In this document: piece after piece, positions 21,670 to 34,448 of the stretch | Numbering within the stretch: the first letter of the stretch is position 1 | Layout: every line of letters starts with the position of its first letter | Translations under genes and position numbers: made by a program | Notes under the pieces: generated by a model | What the model saw: the letters and a program-made list of their open reading frames with translations, nothing else | The model's database searches: none | Told to the model about the DNA's origin: nothing | Assembly (NCBI GenBank): GCA_018697195.1 | Contig: CM031864.1 | Coordinates: forward strand, 17,810,687 to 17,874,686 | Reading direction: 5' to 3' | DNA from: Certhia americana | Lineage: Eukaryota; Chordata; Aves; Passeriformes; Certhiidae | DNA: 64,000 nucleotides

Positions 21670-22415
21670 CTGTAAGTGAAACAATTCATGTGACAAATTA
21701 CAAATTATTAAATTTGCATGTGTTCAAAGATAGTTCAAAGGTGTATTTTTGTCTTGGCATGCCCAGCAAACTTAGTCCTACCAACATTTTTGCATCAAAC
21801 CCAATAATGACATATGGAATAAACACAGGCTTTAAATTAATGTTTTAATAAATTCTCATGAGATGCTACTAACTACACAAAATTCTGCTCAAGCAATGAA
21901 TGAATGAACACTTCTGGGAAAATTGCCCCAATACCCTTTGTTCCTCACATTAAAATCCTGTGACCACCACCCCCCCCAATATCTCAGCAATCAAGCTACA
22001 GAAATACGAAGCTGAAAATTTAGATCAGCACACTCTAAAAGTGTTTCCCCTTAACTTGTGCAGAGGTTTTTCAGAAAGCTTTGCTGATAATTTTTTACTT
22101 TATTTGATCCTCTTGCCACATGCAGTAGGTCCCCTGAATTTTAGTTTATTTGAACTTGTTAAGGAGAGCTGACAGCATTCAGCTTTTCCAAGGCCCCTGC
22201 TTTCCCCTTTTTCTGTACTACACGTGACAGTTGCCTTACGACCTTAAGAAATCCTTTCCTACTTAAAACAAATTTGTACACCATCTCAGTAAATAATCTG
22301 TACGTGTGAATTCAGGAAACATGCAGAAGAGCATTCTTGAAGGAAATGAGGACAGTGCAGCCATGCTTTGAGCTGCTGGCCATCTGCCCTGGCAATGAGG
22401 AACAGCAACATTTAC
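21670..22415 (-). other. BCAR3: BCAR3 intron, 746 bases
   Basis: AT-rich with a C run (21969-21977). No repeat family or RNA is recognised. Confidence 0.8.
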
Positions 22416-22531
22416 CTCTCAATCAGGTCAAGGCGCAGCTGATGTCCGAAAGGCAAGGTGATCAATTCCAGACCAGAGTTCCCTCCCATATTCCTTCTCA
22501 TCTCTTCAGAAACTTCTACTATCCTTGCCAC
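22416..22531 (-). CDS. BCAR3: BCAR3 coding exon, start of CDC25-homology core
   Basis: 116 nt: VARIVEVSEEMRRNMGGNSG, LELITLPFGHQLRLDLIE and two bases of arginine. Human reads VARILGVSEEMRRNMGVSSG and LELITLPHGHQLRLDIIE. The acceptor CACTTGACAG and donor GTAAAT set the borders. Confidence 0.96.
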
Positions 22532-25172
22532 CTGTCAAGTGCAAAAGACTCTACATGAATTTTGAAATTAAAATTCTTCAATGCCACAGAGAAGTCCTCC
22601 AGGTAAGTGCATGGTATACAGAGCATGCAACATTGTAATACAGGCATCAAAGAAAAACATCAACTTATGCATGTTCAGTGCCTTACACAAAAAAGTCAAG
22701 GAATTTTTTTTAAAAAATGATACAGTCATCAGAAAACATAAAAGGTGTGACCAAAATGCTTTATCAAACTCCATCCTCTGCTTCCAGAAAGGGATTACTA
22801 TGCAGATTCTAGGAAATGTAGTGCACTTTCAGCCTGATCCTTGTCAGAGAGGCACTGCTCTTTGCCTTAAGGACATACACACTTACTTTGCCTTTTTCCT
22901 TTCTAGAAAAACTGCTCAATGTTTTTGGTTACACCACAGCATCCTAAAGATGAATTAGGGTCAAAAAAGTTCACAAAGGACTAAGGCGGACACAATGTTG
23001 AATGCCTAAGGAAGTCAGTGTGTGAAGCTGACACCCTTACCAATTTGTCTTTGCTTTTTAAACAGATTGTATTAGGTACTGGTTATCTCAAGAACAATTA
23101 TCATTGCTAATAATAAGCAAACCCACATTAATATGATGGTGTAAGATTATCTGCTGGTTTAAGGCCTGTATGTTGACATACTTACAAACCAATCTGCCTG
23201 TGATTTTCTGATACACCCATCAGCAGACTTTTTTGGCTATGAAATGATGAAAGCAATCTGGGCTGCACAACAAGCCTCAGAAGTACAAAACAGCACTGTA
23301 GAAAAACCTGTTTCACTTCTAGAGTAGCAGGAGTGATAGGAAGCCCCTGGAGACACTGATTACTATTCCATCACAGGTATGCAAGTGGCAAACACTCACC
23401 TCATCACTTACTGTATGGGTGATTCTTTATTGGAAATGTCATTATTTAAAAAGCAAACTGAACTACAGATGGCACACAGGATGTCTAGCCTGGGATCTCA
23501 GTACAAAGCACTCATTCTGGCTCAATTCACAGGCCAATCTTATTGCATCATGCAGTTCTTATCAGTGTAATCTACGCAACAAGTTGCCAGTAAATGACAG
23601 GCACTGGCTCAGCACTTGAAGGTGAACATCAAAAAGACTTCTCTACCTGTCCCAGCTAGTTACTGTTCTTCCTCCAAAATCCAAAAATCTGTTTCTGCAA
23701 AGCCCTCCAATGACTCTTAATTAATTCCAGCAGGCTAGTTGGTGCCTTAGCTCCATTGCAAAGTTTACAGTATGTAAAATAAGGAGTCTAATAATGAGCT
23801 AATTGAATATCATATACATACATATATATAAACTCACTACTTCTTTAAGGCATGCATATCCTATGCCTTCAAGCAACATACTCTTTAACAATATATTAAA
23901 GCTAATTTAGTTATTAAGTTGAAGGAAGGAAGGAAAAATTGAATTTTGGAACTAAAATGTTTGTTTGGGAATGCTGTTAATACTCTTGGGAACATAGTAA
24001 AGAGACCTCAATTTACCCCTTCTGAGAAGAGTGAGCAGTTGTGGAGCTGAGTTTTTCTGAGTCACCTTGTCTGCATGAAGCCTCACTTAGCAGCAGCCAA
24101 TGGTGCTACTGAGGAAAGCAAAAGCTGTGTTTGCTGTTGTCAGGCTCCCAGCAGCTGGCAGGACTCACACACTCAGCTGCTCCAGGAACTGCCCCCTCCT
24201 CAGCCCTTTGGTGTCCCTCACTGCAGCAGCACCAGCAGTGCTGCCCGTGCTGCTTCTGGAGCATCACCACCCCCACCTCCCTTCCTGTCTGCACCGGAGT
24301 TGCCCAGTAAGTAGCCATGTGTTTTGCTTCTCAAACTCCTCTTAAAAAAACTAAAACCACACCAAAGCCCAACAAAGCTGGGGGGTTGGATACCCACCAT
24401 ACCAATTGGTCCCTGTAGCTGCTCTGCAGCAGGTACAGCACTCAGCCACACCAGCTAAGTCATGCAGATTTAACTGCAGTTAGATCTCTTTCATTACACA
24501 AACTTGTCATCTTATTAGGAGATCATTCTCCTGTCTTTCTGATCCATTAGCTGATCTCCAAGCCCTGGCACCTGACCAAAGTCTACAATGTGAAATTGTG
24601 GGTGTTTTACACCTTTCTAAGCAATTCCACTAGCACAGTTCTTTCACAGGAGAGAAGAGCACAAGTTCTGATTGCTATTTTCCCACACCACCTACCCAGC
24701 TGTAACAGAGGAACTCAGACAACTATCAGAAGAGCAGCTAGTTTTGAAGTTTAAATATATTTTGTTCCATTGAACATCGTATATAATGGCCATGTTGCAA
24801 CCAGGTAATATCTGCCTGCTCTTTGCCCTAATGAGCTATTTCCTGTCATGAGCAGTTCTCCCCACAGGGCTTTACAGCTCTTCCTTCAGTACAGGAGAAA
24901 GGCTGAATCAGTTTGCAGCAACTGATAGGAGATTTAAAAGACATATGGAACATTGAGAATTTCTGTCTACGGTCAAGCATGATGAGAGATCTTTAGTCCA
25001 AAGAATTTGTGAACATTGTTATTCTTCGAATGGAAAACAAACACCCCAAAAATTCCTGCAAGCAGTACAAACATTACATTAGCTGCAAATCTACCCATTA
25101 TTCTTTTCAAATCAGGTCTTTAAAAAGTCTAAACTGGCACAATATAAAATAAAACACATGATTTTTTTTTAC
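22532..25172 (-). other. BCAR3: BCAR3 intron, 2.6 kb
   Basis: Contains a GC-richer patch at about 24100-24320 (CAGCAG/CTGC-rich) that opens frames on both strands, a TA-rich stretch near 23810-23835, and nothing else recognised. No splice context or homology supports a gene. Confidence 0.7.
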
Positions 25173-25807
25173 CTTGCAGTCCATTCTAAGAATATGCTGT
25201 GCAATAATCTTTGGGTTATTGTTGGTGAAAAGCTCCTTAACTCTTCTTAACATGGATGTTTCCAATGGCTTGTTTTCAGGAGGAAGTAGTTTTGATTCAA
25301 AATCATTCGGTTTAAAACTAGACACCATCTCATAAACAGGTGCAGAAAAGATGCAGTCTTCTTCAGCCATCTGAGTTGAAGCTTCTAAAGGATCTTCAGG
25401 GTTCACTGTAGGATCATCATCAAGGATCAAATAGCTTGTTTCAGAGTTCCTGAATGTTGCCCTCTCCTTTCGTGACAGATGTTCCACATAGCTGTTTTTC
25501 TGACACAAGTGTTGTTTTGCTGCTGTAGGATGTCTGGCAGGGTTTAGTTCACAATAGTGTCCTTCAGAGCTGTGGGAAGCCAAAGGAGAATCTGGGGGCG
25601 TCATCAGGAGTGCTTTGCTGGGTTTAGGTGGAGGCTTTGGACAGAGCTGACTGTCTGATCCTCTAAGAGCTTCCCCTAGCTGTGACTCTGAGGTGACTTT
25701 CTGAACAACTGTGGGGCTTAGAGATGGTTCACTGCCTGTTCTAAATGCAGGTGAGCTTGGACAGGAGTTTGCATCTGCTTCAGGTAATCGAGATGGACGT
25801 CTTGAAC
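25173..25807 (-). CDS. BCAR3: BCAR3 largest exon, Ser/Pro-rich linker and start of CDC25-homology region
   Basis: 635 nt, 211 full codons. The first half is a disordered linker with TGSEPSLSPTVVQKVTSESQ, the perfectly conserved GEALRGSDSQLCPKPPPKP and several SP/TP sites. SYLILDDDPTV then gives an acidic Tyr site, and NKPLETSMLRRVKELFTNNN begins the folded C-terminal domain, ending LRMDCK before a GTAAAA donor. KPPPKP is a candidate SH3 ligand. The linker diverges quickly from human while the ends are conserved. Confidence 0.96.
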
Positions 25808-27604
25808 CTGCATGGGGAAAGAGTGTTTTAGAAGGCCAAAATACATACAATTCCTGGTGCCTGTGCCAGGATTCATCTCCTAATACTATTTCCTAAGGAT
25901 ATATTGTCAGATCATGTCAATTATTTGCTGGCAAAATTGTATATTTTGAGGAAATATATGACATAGCCAGCAAATACCATTCACTTGCTGATCCTCCCAA
26001 AATCCCAAATACATGAAACAGTTGCACCATAGTATTATTCTGTGGTAATGCTGACAATACTTCCAGTCCCTGCTGCATACATAGGCTACCCTGTCAGAGC
26101 TGGATGGCCTCCATAGCTTGGAATAGGAGGTTTCTTTGTAACCTGATCTATGCTATAAAAACAGCAACTTCCAGCTGCATCACATAAAAGATGAGTCATT
26201 TCTGAGAATGACAAGTTTCAGATGAAAGCAAAACTTCCCAAAGTCAAGCCTGAACCTGAACTAAGATATGCAAGGAATGAACTTGAGAAATGCTAATCTT
26301 TTTGTGAAACAGAGCTAGTTTGAAGAGCTGTATCCATTTACTTCTGTGTATCTATGCCTCATTCTGTACTCGCTGCATATGCAAACCTCAGCATCTGATA
26401 TGGGATTGAGTCCCGTGTCACACATTCTCAATCTGCAATTCTCAGTGCATTTGCTGGTATCTACAGCAAAGTGTCCAGTTGCATTGTGTGGGTGTTACTG
26501 CTTGATTACAGATACAAACCAAAAACTCCAAATCACAGGCTGTCACCACCCTTAAGCAGTATGGTAACAGGACCTGCTCAAAGGATCCTGTGACAAAATG
26601 CACAGCAGAACTCTTCAGGCTGTTGTAGTACCAAAATAAAAGTATCTGCAGCCACAGATTGGAATAATCAATTCAACTACAGAGGGACAGAAACCTGCTT
26701 TATAAATGTCTGTCCCTCCCACTGTTAAAACACAGGAGCACAGTCTTGCTATCAGCTACAGTCTCACTGTACAAATGCTTCTCTTTGTCAAAATACAAAT
26801 ATTCTCTTCGTCATGAGAACTCTTCCTACAATAGGCATGAAGAATTTTAACATTGCCCTATTCAAAATGAGCAGCCTTGGAAGTCAATACTAGTTTGTCC
26901 ACATGGGAAGAGATGCATTTATTGCAAGCTTCTATACACAAGTGTATAGAAGGAAGCAACTGCTTAAACCTTTTGAAGAATATGGAAAATAAAATGCCCC
27001 CATCAACAACTGATCCAAGTGCTGCCACACCCTGGGTCCCTTGCTTAGGATGATAGTGGCCACAGAACGAGACAGCAGCAAAAGCAGTGAAAAGCAAAAG
27101 GAACGGAGGGTAGAGAGATTGAGAGAGACGGAAGAACACAAGTGAGTACGAAAGCCATGGTAGTGTTTTTTTTCCTAGTGAGGAACATTACCTCATCTGC
27201 ATGGTTTACCCTGAGAAAAAGTAGTTACCAGAATTTCCATGAAACCACTTCTACTTTATTAAGTTTTGTCAGAAAGACATGAGTGAAACACGTCAGTTCT
27301 TGTCAAGCACAAGTGAGGAAAGGTAATACTATCAAAGAAGGTATTAATGCCAACCACAGCAGTCATTTTTTTGGTGTGGAAGCCTGCTGAGTTGTGTGCT
27401 AAGGTTCTCAACTAGCTGGTGCACTGTAAATAAAAATCCTGTTCTAGTGACTTGAAGAGAAGTTAACACAGCTTACAGTGGCCATTAAATATAATGGATT
27501 TACAGTACTCAGAACATTCAGCAGTCCCACTTTGGTCTAAAGAGTAACAGACCACCTGGACACACACCAATTCTAAGCATGAAACTTCTAATTACAAAAC
27601 ATAC
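25808..27604 (-). other. BCAR3: BCAR3 intron, 1.8 kb
   Basis: Contains an 11-base perfect inverted repeat, TATTTGCTGGC (25922-25932) and its complement (25966-25976). No repeat family or RNA gene is recognised. Confidence 0.75.
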
Positions 27605-27705
27605 CTATTAGCAGATAGCTCTCTGACTGGTGAGCCTTTAAAGGGAACCTTTTCTCCAGAACATGATCCAAACTAGCTGGCTGGCTACCACTTTTTTCTT
27701 TGTTT
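27605..27705 (-). CDS. BCAR3: BCAR3 coding exon, linker after SH2
   Basis: 101 nt: one base completes arginine, then NKEKSGSQPASLDHVLEKRF, PLKAHQSESYLLI and one base of glycine. Human has NKEKSGSQPACLDHMQDRRA and LSLKAHQSESYLPIG, so identity is secure despite the small size. Acceptor TGTTTACCCTAG, donor GTATGT. Confidence 0.94.
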
Positions 27706-28272
27706 CTAGGGTAAACAAAAATGCAAACAATAACATATCAATACATGCAGCACTTAAAATACATATCTAGCTGCCAGAATATATCATAACCAATGCAAGG
27801 ATCATTAGCTTTCCACTTGGGCAGTTTATGATATAAAAGGTACTTCATTCATTCATAAACTACTGTTGTAGTGGCAGTGAAATGGGCTATACTATGTGTC
27901 ACCTGCAGCATTTATGAAGGTATTTCCTTTCTAAAGGAACATTTGATCTGGACACTGAATTTAGGAACCATTATCCCACACTTGGAGATTTTATTTCAGG
28001 AGTCAACTGTGGAAAAACAGACTTCTCTGGACCAGCAGCAAGATGTTATTTTAATCCTTTGTCTTACATGTTCCACGTCAAGATTTCCCAAGTCACTGCA
28101 GTGCTGTTGTGCTTCCAGAGTCTACATTTGCTCTCACTTTGTGAATTTGCTGATCCTTTGCTAAAATCAGCAATCTCTCATGCTCAAATTAGAGTGAAAA
28201 CTCACATCACCTCCACCAGGAGCTGATACACTTATTCCATTTTCTTCCATAAGGACAGCAAAATTATGGTAC
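27706..28272 (-). other. BCAR3: BCAR3 intron, 567 bases
   Basis: The plus-strand frame 27871-28164 is not supported by homology. Donor is GTACCA. Nothing else is recognised. Confidence 0.8.
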
Positions 28273-28715
28273 CTCAAAAGATTTCCTCTGGGTATGCTCT
28301 GCTCCGGGGACTGCATGCTGGATATACCAAGACTCAGCCTTTTTGCAGTTTCTGTTTTTCCTTCAGGGGTGATTGGATCTTTTTGCTGGACTGAAGTTAC
28401 ACCATATTTTTCTTCAAGACACCTGAGAGGCACAGTCCTGTTGATAGGCTGAAAAATAATTGCTCCACTCTGCTTTGATATTGGTGTGCGATTCCCAACA
28501 TAGTATCTAACTAAGCCAGGGATAGTGTCAAAACTTTCCAGTTCAAACTGATACTGAACACGACAGTAGGCTTCATTGAGTCTTAGAACTGTTTTGTTGA
28601 TTTTAAAATGCTGAGGGGTATTTTTCCACTGACAGGTAAGAACAAAGTTCCCAGGACTGGAGAGAGAATCCCTAATCAGAAAATCTCCATCTCTCTGAAC
28701 TAGGCCTTCTGCAAC
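28273..28715 (-). CDS. BCAR3: BCAR3 coding exon, most of the SH2 domain
   Basis: 443 nt starting VAEGLVQRDGDFLIRDSLSS, with FLIRDS the SH2 FLVRES-type motif whose arginine binds phosphotyrosine. It continues PGNFVLTCQWKNTPQHFKIN, YQFELESFDTIPGLVRYYVG and IIFQPINRTVPLRCLEEKYG, then a serine-rich start of the linker and IPRGNLLR. The following GTACCA donor is unusual but the join to NKEKSG matches human exactly. Confidence 0.97.
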
Positions 28716-29780
28716 CTTTGAGGAAGAAGAATTATACAAAAAATTACTTTCAGAATCAGAAAACAATACATTACAACATAATAGTCTTAAACACAGGAAT
28801 TAATTTGGCTACTCTGGGAGGATACACAAAGCCACAAATACAAAGCAAAGCCTGAAGTGTGGTAGAAGAATGATGTCTCCAATTCTTAATTAAAAGCCCA
28901 TCCCACAACAGAAACCTGAAAGGTCTTCTTGGAAGGAGCCAGCAGCCAGAAGCTGACCCACTTTTGCATGTGCATTTCTTCTAGTTTGCTAATAGAAAAT
29001 AAAGCATGAAAAGAAAGCAGTGACCCAGGATTTTAAGTTTAAAGCATCTGAATATAGAGTCACACCGCAATTTAGAAGCCATTAATACAAGATCCTGTAT
29101 TCTGCCCTTTCATTGTTACCTTTTTTTTTTTTTTTCCTTTGTGAACACTGCATGTAAATACTACTGCCTAGGAAAAGTCAGAGACATCTTGTTTCTTCTG
29201 TTTTGAGTTAGTCCTTTCATGTGATAAAAAGGACGCCAAGAGCCAAGTGCCGAGTGTGCGGCCCTGCCCCGGGGCAGAGGGAGGCCCGCAGGGGGAGCTC
29301 CAGCGGTTCGGTTCAACCTCGGCCTTACCATGTTTGTAACCGCGTTTGTAAGGATCAAAATGGAAGTGATTGAACTGATTTTGTTGCGGTTTTTTTTTCC
29401 CCCTCTCCCTCAAGTTCCAAGCACAAGAAATAAAATAAACAACATTTTAACTTTCATTAAGAATACCAAACCAAATTAATGTAAATGTTCTCTAAACAGT
29501 GCATTATCATAGCATTCTTACACAAAGCTTAAACTCCATTTCCAGATTTATTCAGCGCACAAAAATCCTGAAATGTATCTATTTTCCACCAGGGTCTGCT
29601 CTGAATCCTTCCTTGGCCTCACTTTATGACAAGCTGTGATAAATACCATAGCTTTTATACAAATAGGCATTATACTCCCACTAAATTAATTCAGGTATCA
29701 GAGATCTGTACAGCACTTCAGTGAAATTCTGCTTGTCTGTTAAAGCTCAAAGCACACTTGGCAATGCAGAGACCACATAC
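28716..29780 (-). other. BCAR3: BCAR3 intron, 1.07 kb, with CpG-rich patch
   Basis: Mostly AT-rich, with a poly-T run at about 29121-29137 and a compact CpG-dense patch near 29230-29400 described separately. Confidence 0.75.
29230..29400 (-). other. small CpG-dense island inside BCAR3
   Basis: About ten CpG dinucleotides within 170 bases, including GTGTGCGGCCCTGCCCCGGG, in surroundings nearly free of CpG. On the BCAR3 strand an AAACATG sequence is followed by GTAAGG, a good splice donor. It could be an internal promoter with a small first exon or an inserted GC-rich fragment; the sequence alone does not decide. Confidence 0.4.
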
Positions 29781-29909
29781 CTGCCGAGGAATACGTCCGT
29801 GGTACCAGGCATGGCTACGCAAGTCTTCACTACTCAGCTGCAGTTCTTCCTCTAACTCCTTCTTCAGTTTTTCCGGGTTGCTGTCCATAACTTGCCTCTC
29901 CCTAGAAAA
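29781..29909 (-). CDS. BCAR3: BCAR3 coding exon, start of SH2 domain
   Basis: 43 codons in phase 0 at both ends: FSRERQVMDSNPEKLKKELE, EELQLSSEDLRSHAWYHGRI, PRQ. HAWYHGRIPR is the first strand and helix entry of the SH2 domain. The in-frame methionine of VMDSNPEK could start a shorter product. Acceptor TTTTATTGCAG, donor GTATGT. Confidence 0.97.
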
Positions 29910-32900
29910 CTGCAATAAAAGATTAAAAGCTTCAACTGTGCCAAGTTTAGTGATTAACATTTTACCTGGGTTATAACTTCCATCATATGACCTGCACTGG
30001 AATGCAGGTGCTGCTTTCAGCAGGCTGGCTTGGCTTTGCTCTCTAGGTTGTATTTACAAAGCCCAGCATTCTGTGAGATAACATGTGATTGTTCTACACC
30101 GCACAGAACGGAGCAAAGTGTTCTGCTGTACACCAAACTAATTATGACACACCTACAAAGTCACTTCTCCTACTTCCTCTTTCCAATAAGACTTCTAACT
30201 ATACCCAAAAAAATGGAGCAGGACCCAAATGCCCTGCTCCAATATTCTTCCTCCTGTTTGAACTTCCATTTAAAATTTGGATTCTTTCCCAGCAGCCCCC
30301 TTTGAATCCATCTAGTTAAGAACATTCCAAATGCATCAAGACTGGCTAAGATGGACACACTTAGTTGTTCAAAATTTCTGTTGCCGAAGAACGAATTTGC
30401 CAAAGTAAAATTTCAGTCTCAAAGGGCTTACTCCTAATGGTCATTAAATCTGCACATCTGAGATGTTCCCTTCCTAAAGAACAAAAGCTCTTTTTCCCCC
30501 TTAGCACAAAAGGCATGAGTTTTGCTTGAAGATATCTCTGTCACCACTATACAACTACTATATGATTTTCTGGAAAACTTCTGTTTTCATCTCTTCTTGG
30601 AGCACAGCTTTCATGCTGGCCCACTCTGGCTGGCTAGTCCTTGTGGAAGCAGTGCTGCTAACAGTGAGGTGCAGGATCTTCTCTGGAGTAGCCACATTCT
30701 CTTTCATAAGCACTCAGAGTAGGGAAGTACTTTGGACTTCCTTCCATTCTCCAAGGGCTGGGACTCCAGCCCATCTTTGTTGCGCAGAAAAGTTTCAAAA
30801 GCCTGAGAACATGTTCCACACTGATCAAAGAAACAGAGTACACCCTCTCTTCAGAGGAAGACCATTTAAAAAAACCCAAAACAACAGAGGGATAAGGAGA
30901 GAGAGAGGGGGCTTCCAGCAAAATGCAGCATTTTGCTCATGTGCATTATAGATTTTTTTCCTTAGGTCTGGATATGAGCCAAAGCTCATGGGTTCCATGG
31001 GTTAACTAACACACTGATGCAAATAAGGAACACATGCATTATTTAAAAAAGAACTGGGAAGGTTTGCCCACCAATTCCTGTTCTTTCCATGAACACTGCT
31101 CTCTATAGCTTTTTCTTCTTCACAGTGAATACTCACAGCACCTAACTGTGGGAGCAGGTGGCACACATTTAACACTTCTTTCAACGATCCTCCCTGCAAT
31201 TTCAGGCAGACTGAATTACAACAGATTACCAGACAGCAGATTTTTGGTGGAATAATGCCAGAGGAGGCATCCTGCTGCCAAGATAATTTAAACATGCTGG
31301 GAACCCAGAGAAATTATGAGATAAATTCTCCTCTTCTCTCTGCTTTTCTCAGAGAAAACTAAGGCTTCTCTTAGACAGACACTAATAGCTAACACAGAAA
31401 GGCAGAAGAAGAAAGCAACCTGGCAAAGAATCACTTTTCACCTTAGTTTCCCTTCTGTGAATCAGAATAGGATGTTATTTATCCATACAAATCTGGTTCA
31501 AAATGGACAAAGATTTTCATGAAGGAGCAAATTCTTTGTGATTCTGTACATTAAGGTTTTTGCATCAACTTCTTCCAAGCTTTATGAGAAGACTGTGCAG
31601 AAAGAAACTATGCCACAAAAAGAAGATGACCTTCATTGAAAGGGCTCATTCATAAACCCATGTACAACATGGAGAGGTGAAGTTATTGGATGTACAACGA
31701 GTCGCAGAAGAGGCTTGGAGAGGACTGAAGTCCAAAAGCATATTAAAGTGTCAAAACACAGTCAGTGGAAGGCCAAAAATGCTCCCTCCACTCCAAACCC
31801 TTGTGACCTACCAGACCAGCACAGGTGAAGGACCTCTGGCACATGCCTACCACTTGTATTTCCCAACTCAAATGGCCGGGAACCCATTTAAAACTGGCAA
31901 TGATTCTAGAATTAACAGCCCTTTCACTTCCATGTCTTAGAGAATGATAACAAGTATTACAGCATCCACACATGCTGAAGGTAGAGTGAAGAGCACACAA
32001 ATTGAGCTGAGGCTTTTCAAAAGCACCTTTTCCCCTGGCTGCACAAGGAAGTGGCTGGAGAACTTTTAGAACACCCCCTCCAGGGTAAACAAAAACATTC
32101 AGCTCCAATGGTGTAACAATATCTTAAAGTCATAGCTGTGTGTTTTGTTGATCTGCTGAGAGGAACTACTACTTTAATGTGAACCATATTTAAGGTTTCA
32201 GAGATGTTTGTGACTAAACAGAGATCTTAAAGAACTTAAAGCTACTATAGAAATAGTTACCATCTTTCCAAAAGCATCTTACTGTATCTCACTGGTAGGC
32301 AGAGCTATTGAAAATAGACTATAGGATGCAAAGGCAATAACTGAATTTGCTCAGGAAAGTTATACTTTTAGCCAACAAAAAGAACTGTAGGTCTCTACCA
32401 AAGACCTATATAGGATGAAATGGACTAGTTTCATCCATGCTACTGACGTGAATTATCTTAAAAATACCAGGATGATCCACTTAGAGATACACATTAATTA
32501 CAAATACAGCATAGAAATCTAGAATTTCTTCTGGTGGTTGAATGGATTTTTCATTACTCAAATGAATTTAATGAGACACATGTTGAACTTGAAGCACATC
32601 TAACAACACAGAAAGAAAGACATTTAAGGAATCCAAACCAACTAAATTGTTAACATTCATAATTATTAGTGTGTTAAAAATCCTCTCCACCACGGCCTAC
32701 CACATGGAATATACTCTGATTGCCAGATAGGTTTGGACATCTCCTGAGATGAAGCAAACATGCTTAAATAATCTTTATGCAACTCAGAATTTAGTGAAAG
32801 AACTCCAGTGGCTAGCACAAATCCCAGGATACACAAAGGGAAAACTGCAAGGTAAGCAAGTTTAGTAATAGCATGTCTTCCTGGACAGTTTTTTGTTCCC

Positions 32901-34276
32901 TTAGACTGATTTCTTATAGAAACTACTAAAGGAGAATTGTGACTGATGAAGTGTCTGTAATTTCACCAGCCAATACCTTTCTATGCTACACACTACACCC
33001 AAGGTCTCTGCTCTGCAAGAATCTCTGCATACGCTGAACTTCACATCATGCAAGGCTCAAAAAGCACTCCAGGCACAGCCTGTGCAAGCATGTAAGCCTG
33101 TAAATAAAGAATAGGGCAGGCTTACAAAAATTATTAGCTTTGCCAGTGGGCTTTCTTCCAAAAGAAAGGTGACTTATTCCACACAGCATGATGCAGATGC
33201 TTCAGCATCATTTCCCAATTGCACCCAAAAGTTAATGGGAGGCAATGGTAGGCTGTAAATTTGCACTAACTTCAGAGTGACAAACCTTCATTTTGTTCTA
33301 TCTCCCGGTTTTATTTCTTTGCCAAAGACACTTTGTTGGCTCCTTCCTACTCAATGACAGAAAGAAAGATGAATTTACATTTACAGCTAGATAGTGAAGT
33401 GGATGGTAAAAATAAATTTAAAAATAATCTAGGGAAAAATTAAATATTTCCATGTATTTTGCAACAAAACATGGTTGATGCAACATAGGGAAGCTTCCAG
33501 TTTAAATACTTTGAGATCTTTTATAGTAACAACCCTGTCAGATATCCCTGGAATAAAAAAGCAAATCAAGTCAGCAGAACTTTTCCTGCTAGGCTTTTCC
33601 TGGCCTACAAAGAATTCCCCAGAAGCGTGTGCTTTCCAGAACTGTTTGTTCACATTTTAGTTGCTTTGTTTCTAGTCCTGGTGCTATTTTAAGATATTTC
33701 TGCTGTGCTGAGTTTTTGTGAACAGGTCCTCAAAATAAAAATATGTAACTACCTAACAATACAATATTACCACCCTCTGGCAAAAGCCTTCAATCCTACT
33801 ACATATACTATGGAAAACCTAGAGAGTAAAGACTAGAAGGAGGGAAAAAATTTAAGTCAGTAGTTATAAACTAAGAAACTTCTAGGCACATTATTATATT
33901 TCACAAAGGATTTCTACTTCAGGGACATTAATCTAATAGCAAACTGTGCTTACAGATGTAACAAGCTATCCTTAATGTTACATATTATTTAAATTGTTTT
34001 CCCCCCAGGAAAATGTTAATTTAGCATACCAAAACCTGGAAAATATCAAAGTTTAAGGAAATAAAACATCAAACTATGATCTCGTTTAGGGCAAATTTGA
34101 AGAGGACTTGACTTACCTACTACAATATGCTGTGCCTCTGAAATTTGTGAATGTGTATTAATGGGAATTTCTCACAATAATCTCTGCTTATGCATCCAAG
34201 GGGTTACTTTCATGTGAATGACACTCTCCAAAGGCAACTCACTAGATCAAGCTCTTGAGTCAACCATCCTAACAGA

Positions 34277-34302
34277 ATTTATCACAACAGATTGTGATAA
34301 AT
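34277..34302. repeat. perfect 11-base hairpin
   Basis: ATTTATCACAA, a CAGA loop, then the exact complement TTGTGATAAAT. A tetraloop stem in intronic sequence, of unknown role. Confidence 0.85.
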
Positions 34303-34392
34303 AATCTATTGTGTGAGGTTGGTAGCAAACAAAAGAGAAGTCCCACAGTTATTTCTGTATTGTTATTAATTAATCTCTCTCTAAGGTGATTA

Positions 34393-34448
34393 TTTGTTTG
34401 GTTTATTGTTTTGGTTTTGTTTGGGTTTTTTTTTGTTCTTTTTTTTCT
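34393..34448 (+). repeat. T/G low-complexity tract
   Basis: TTTGTTTGGTTTATTGTTTT-type sequence with long T runs. On the transcribed BCAR3 RNA it would be A/C-rich. Confidence 0.8.

Noticed and set aside
24075..24451. Frames on both strands in a GC-richer patch of a BCAR3 intron
   Set aside because: They arise from CAGCAG/CTGC-rich composition. No splice sites or recognised protein, and BCAR3 is complete without it.
27871..28164. 97-codon plus-strand frame next to the BCAR3 SH2 exon
   Set aside because: Intronic, antisense to BCAR3, without promoter, splice or homology support.
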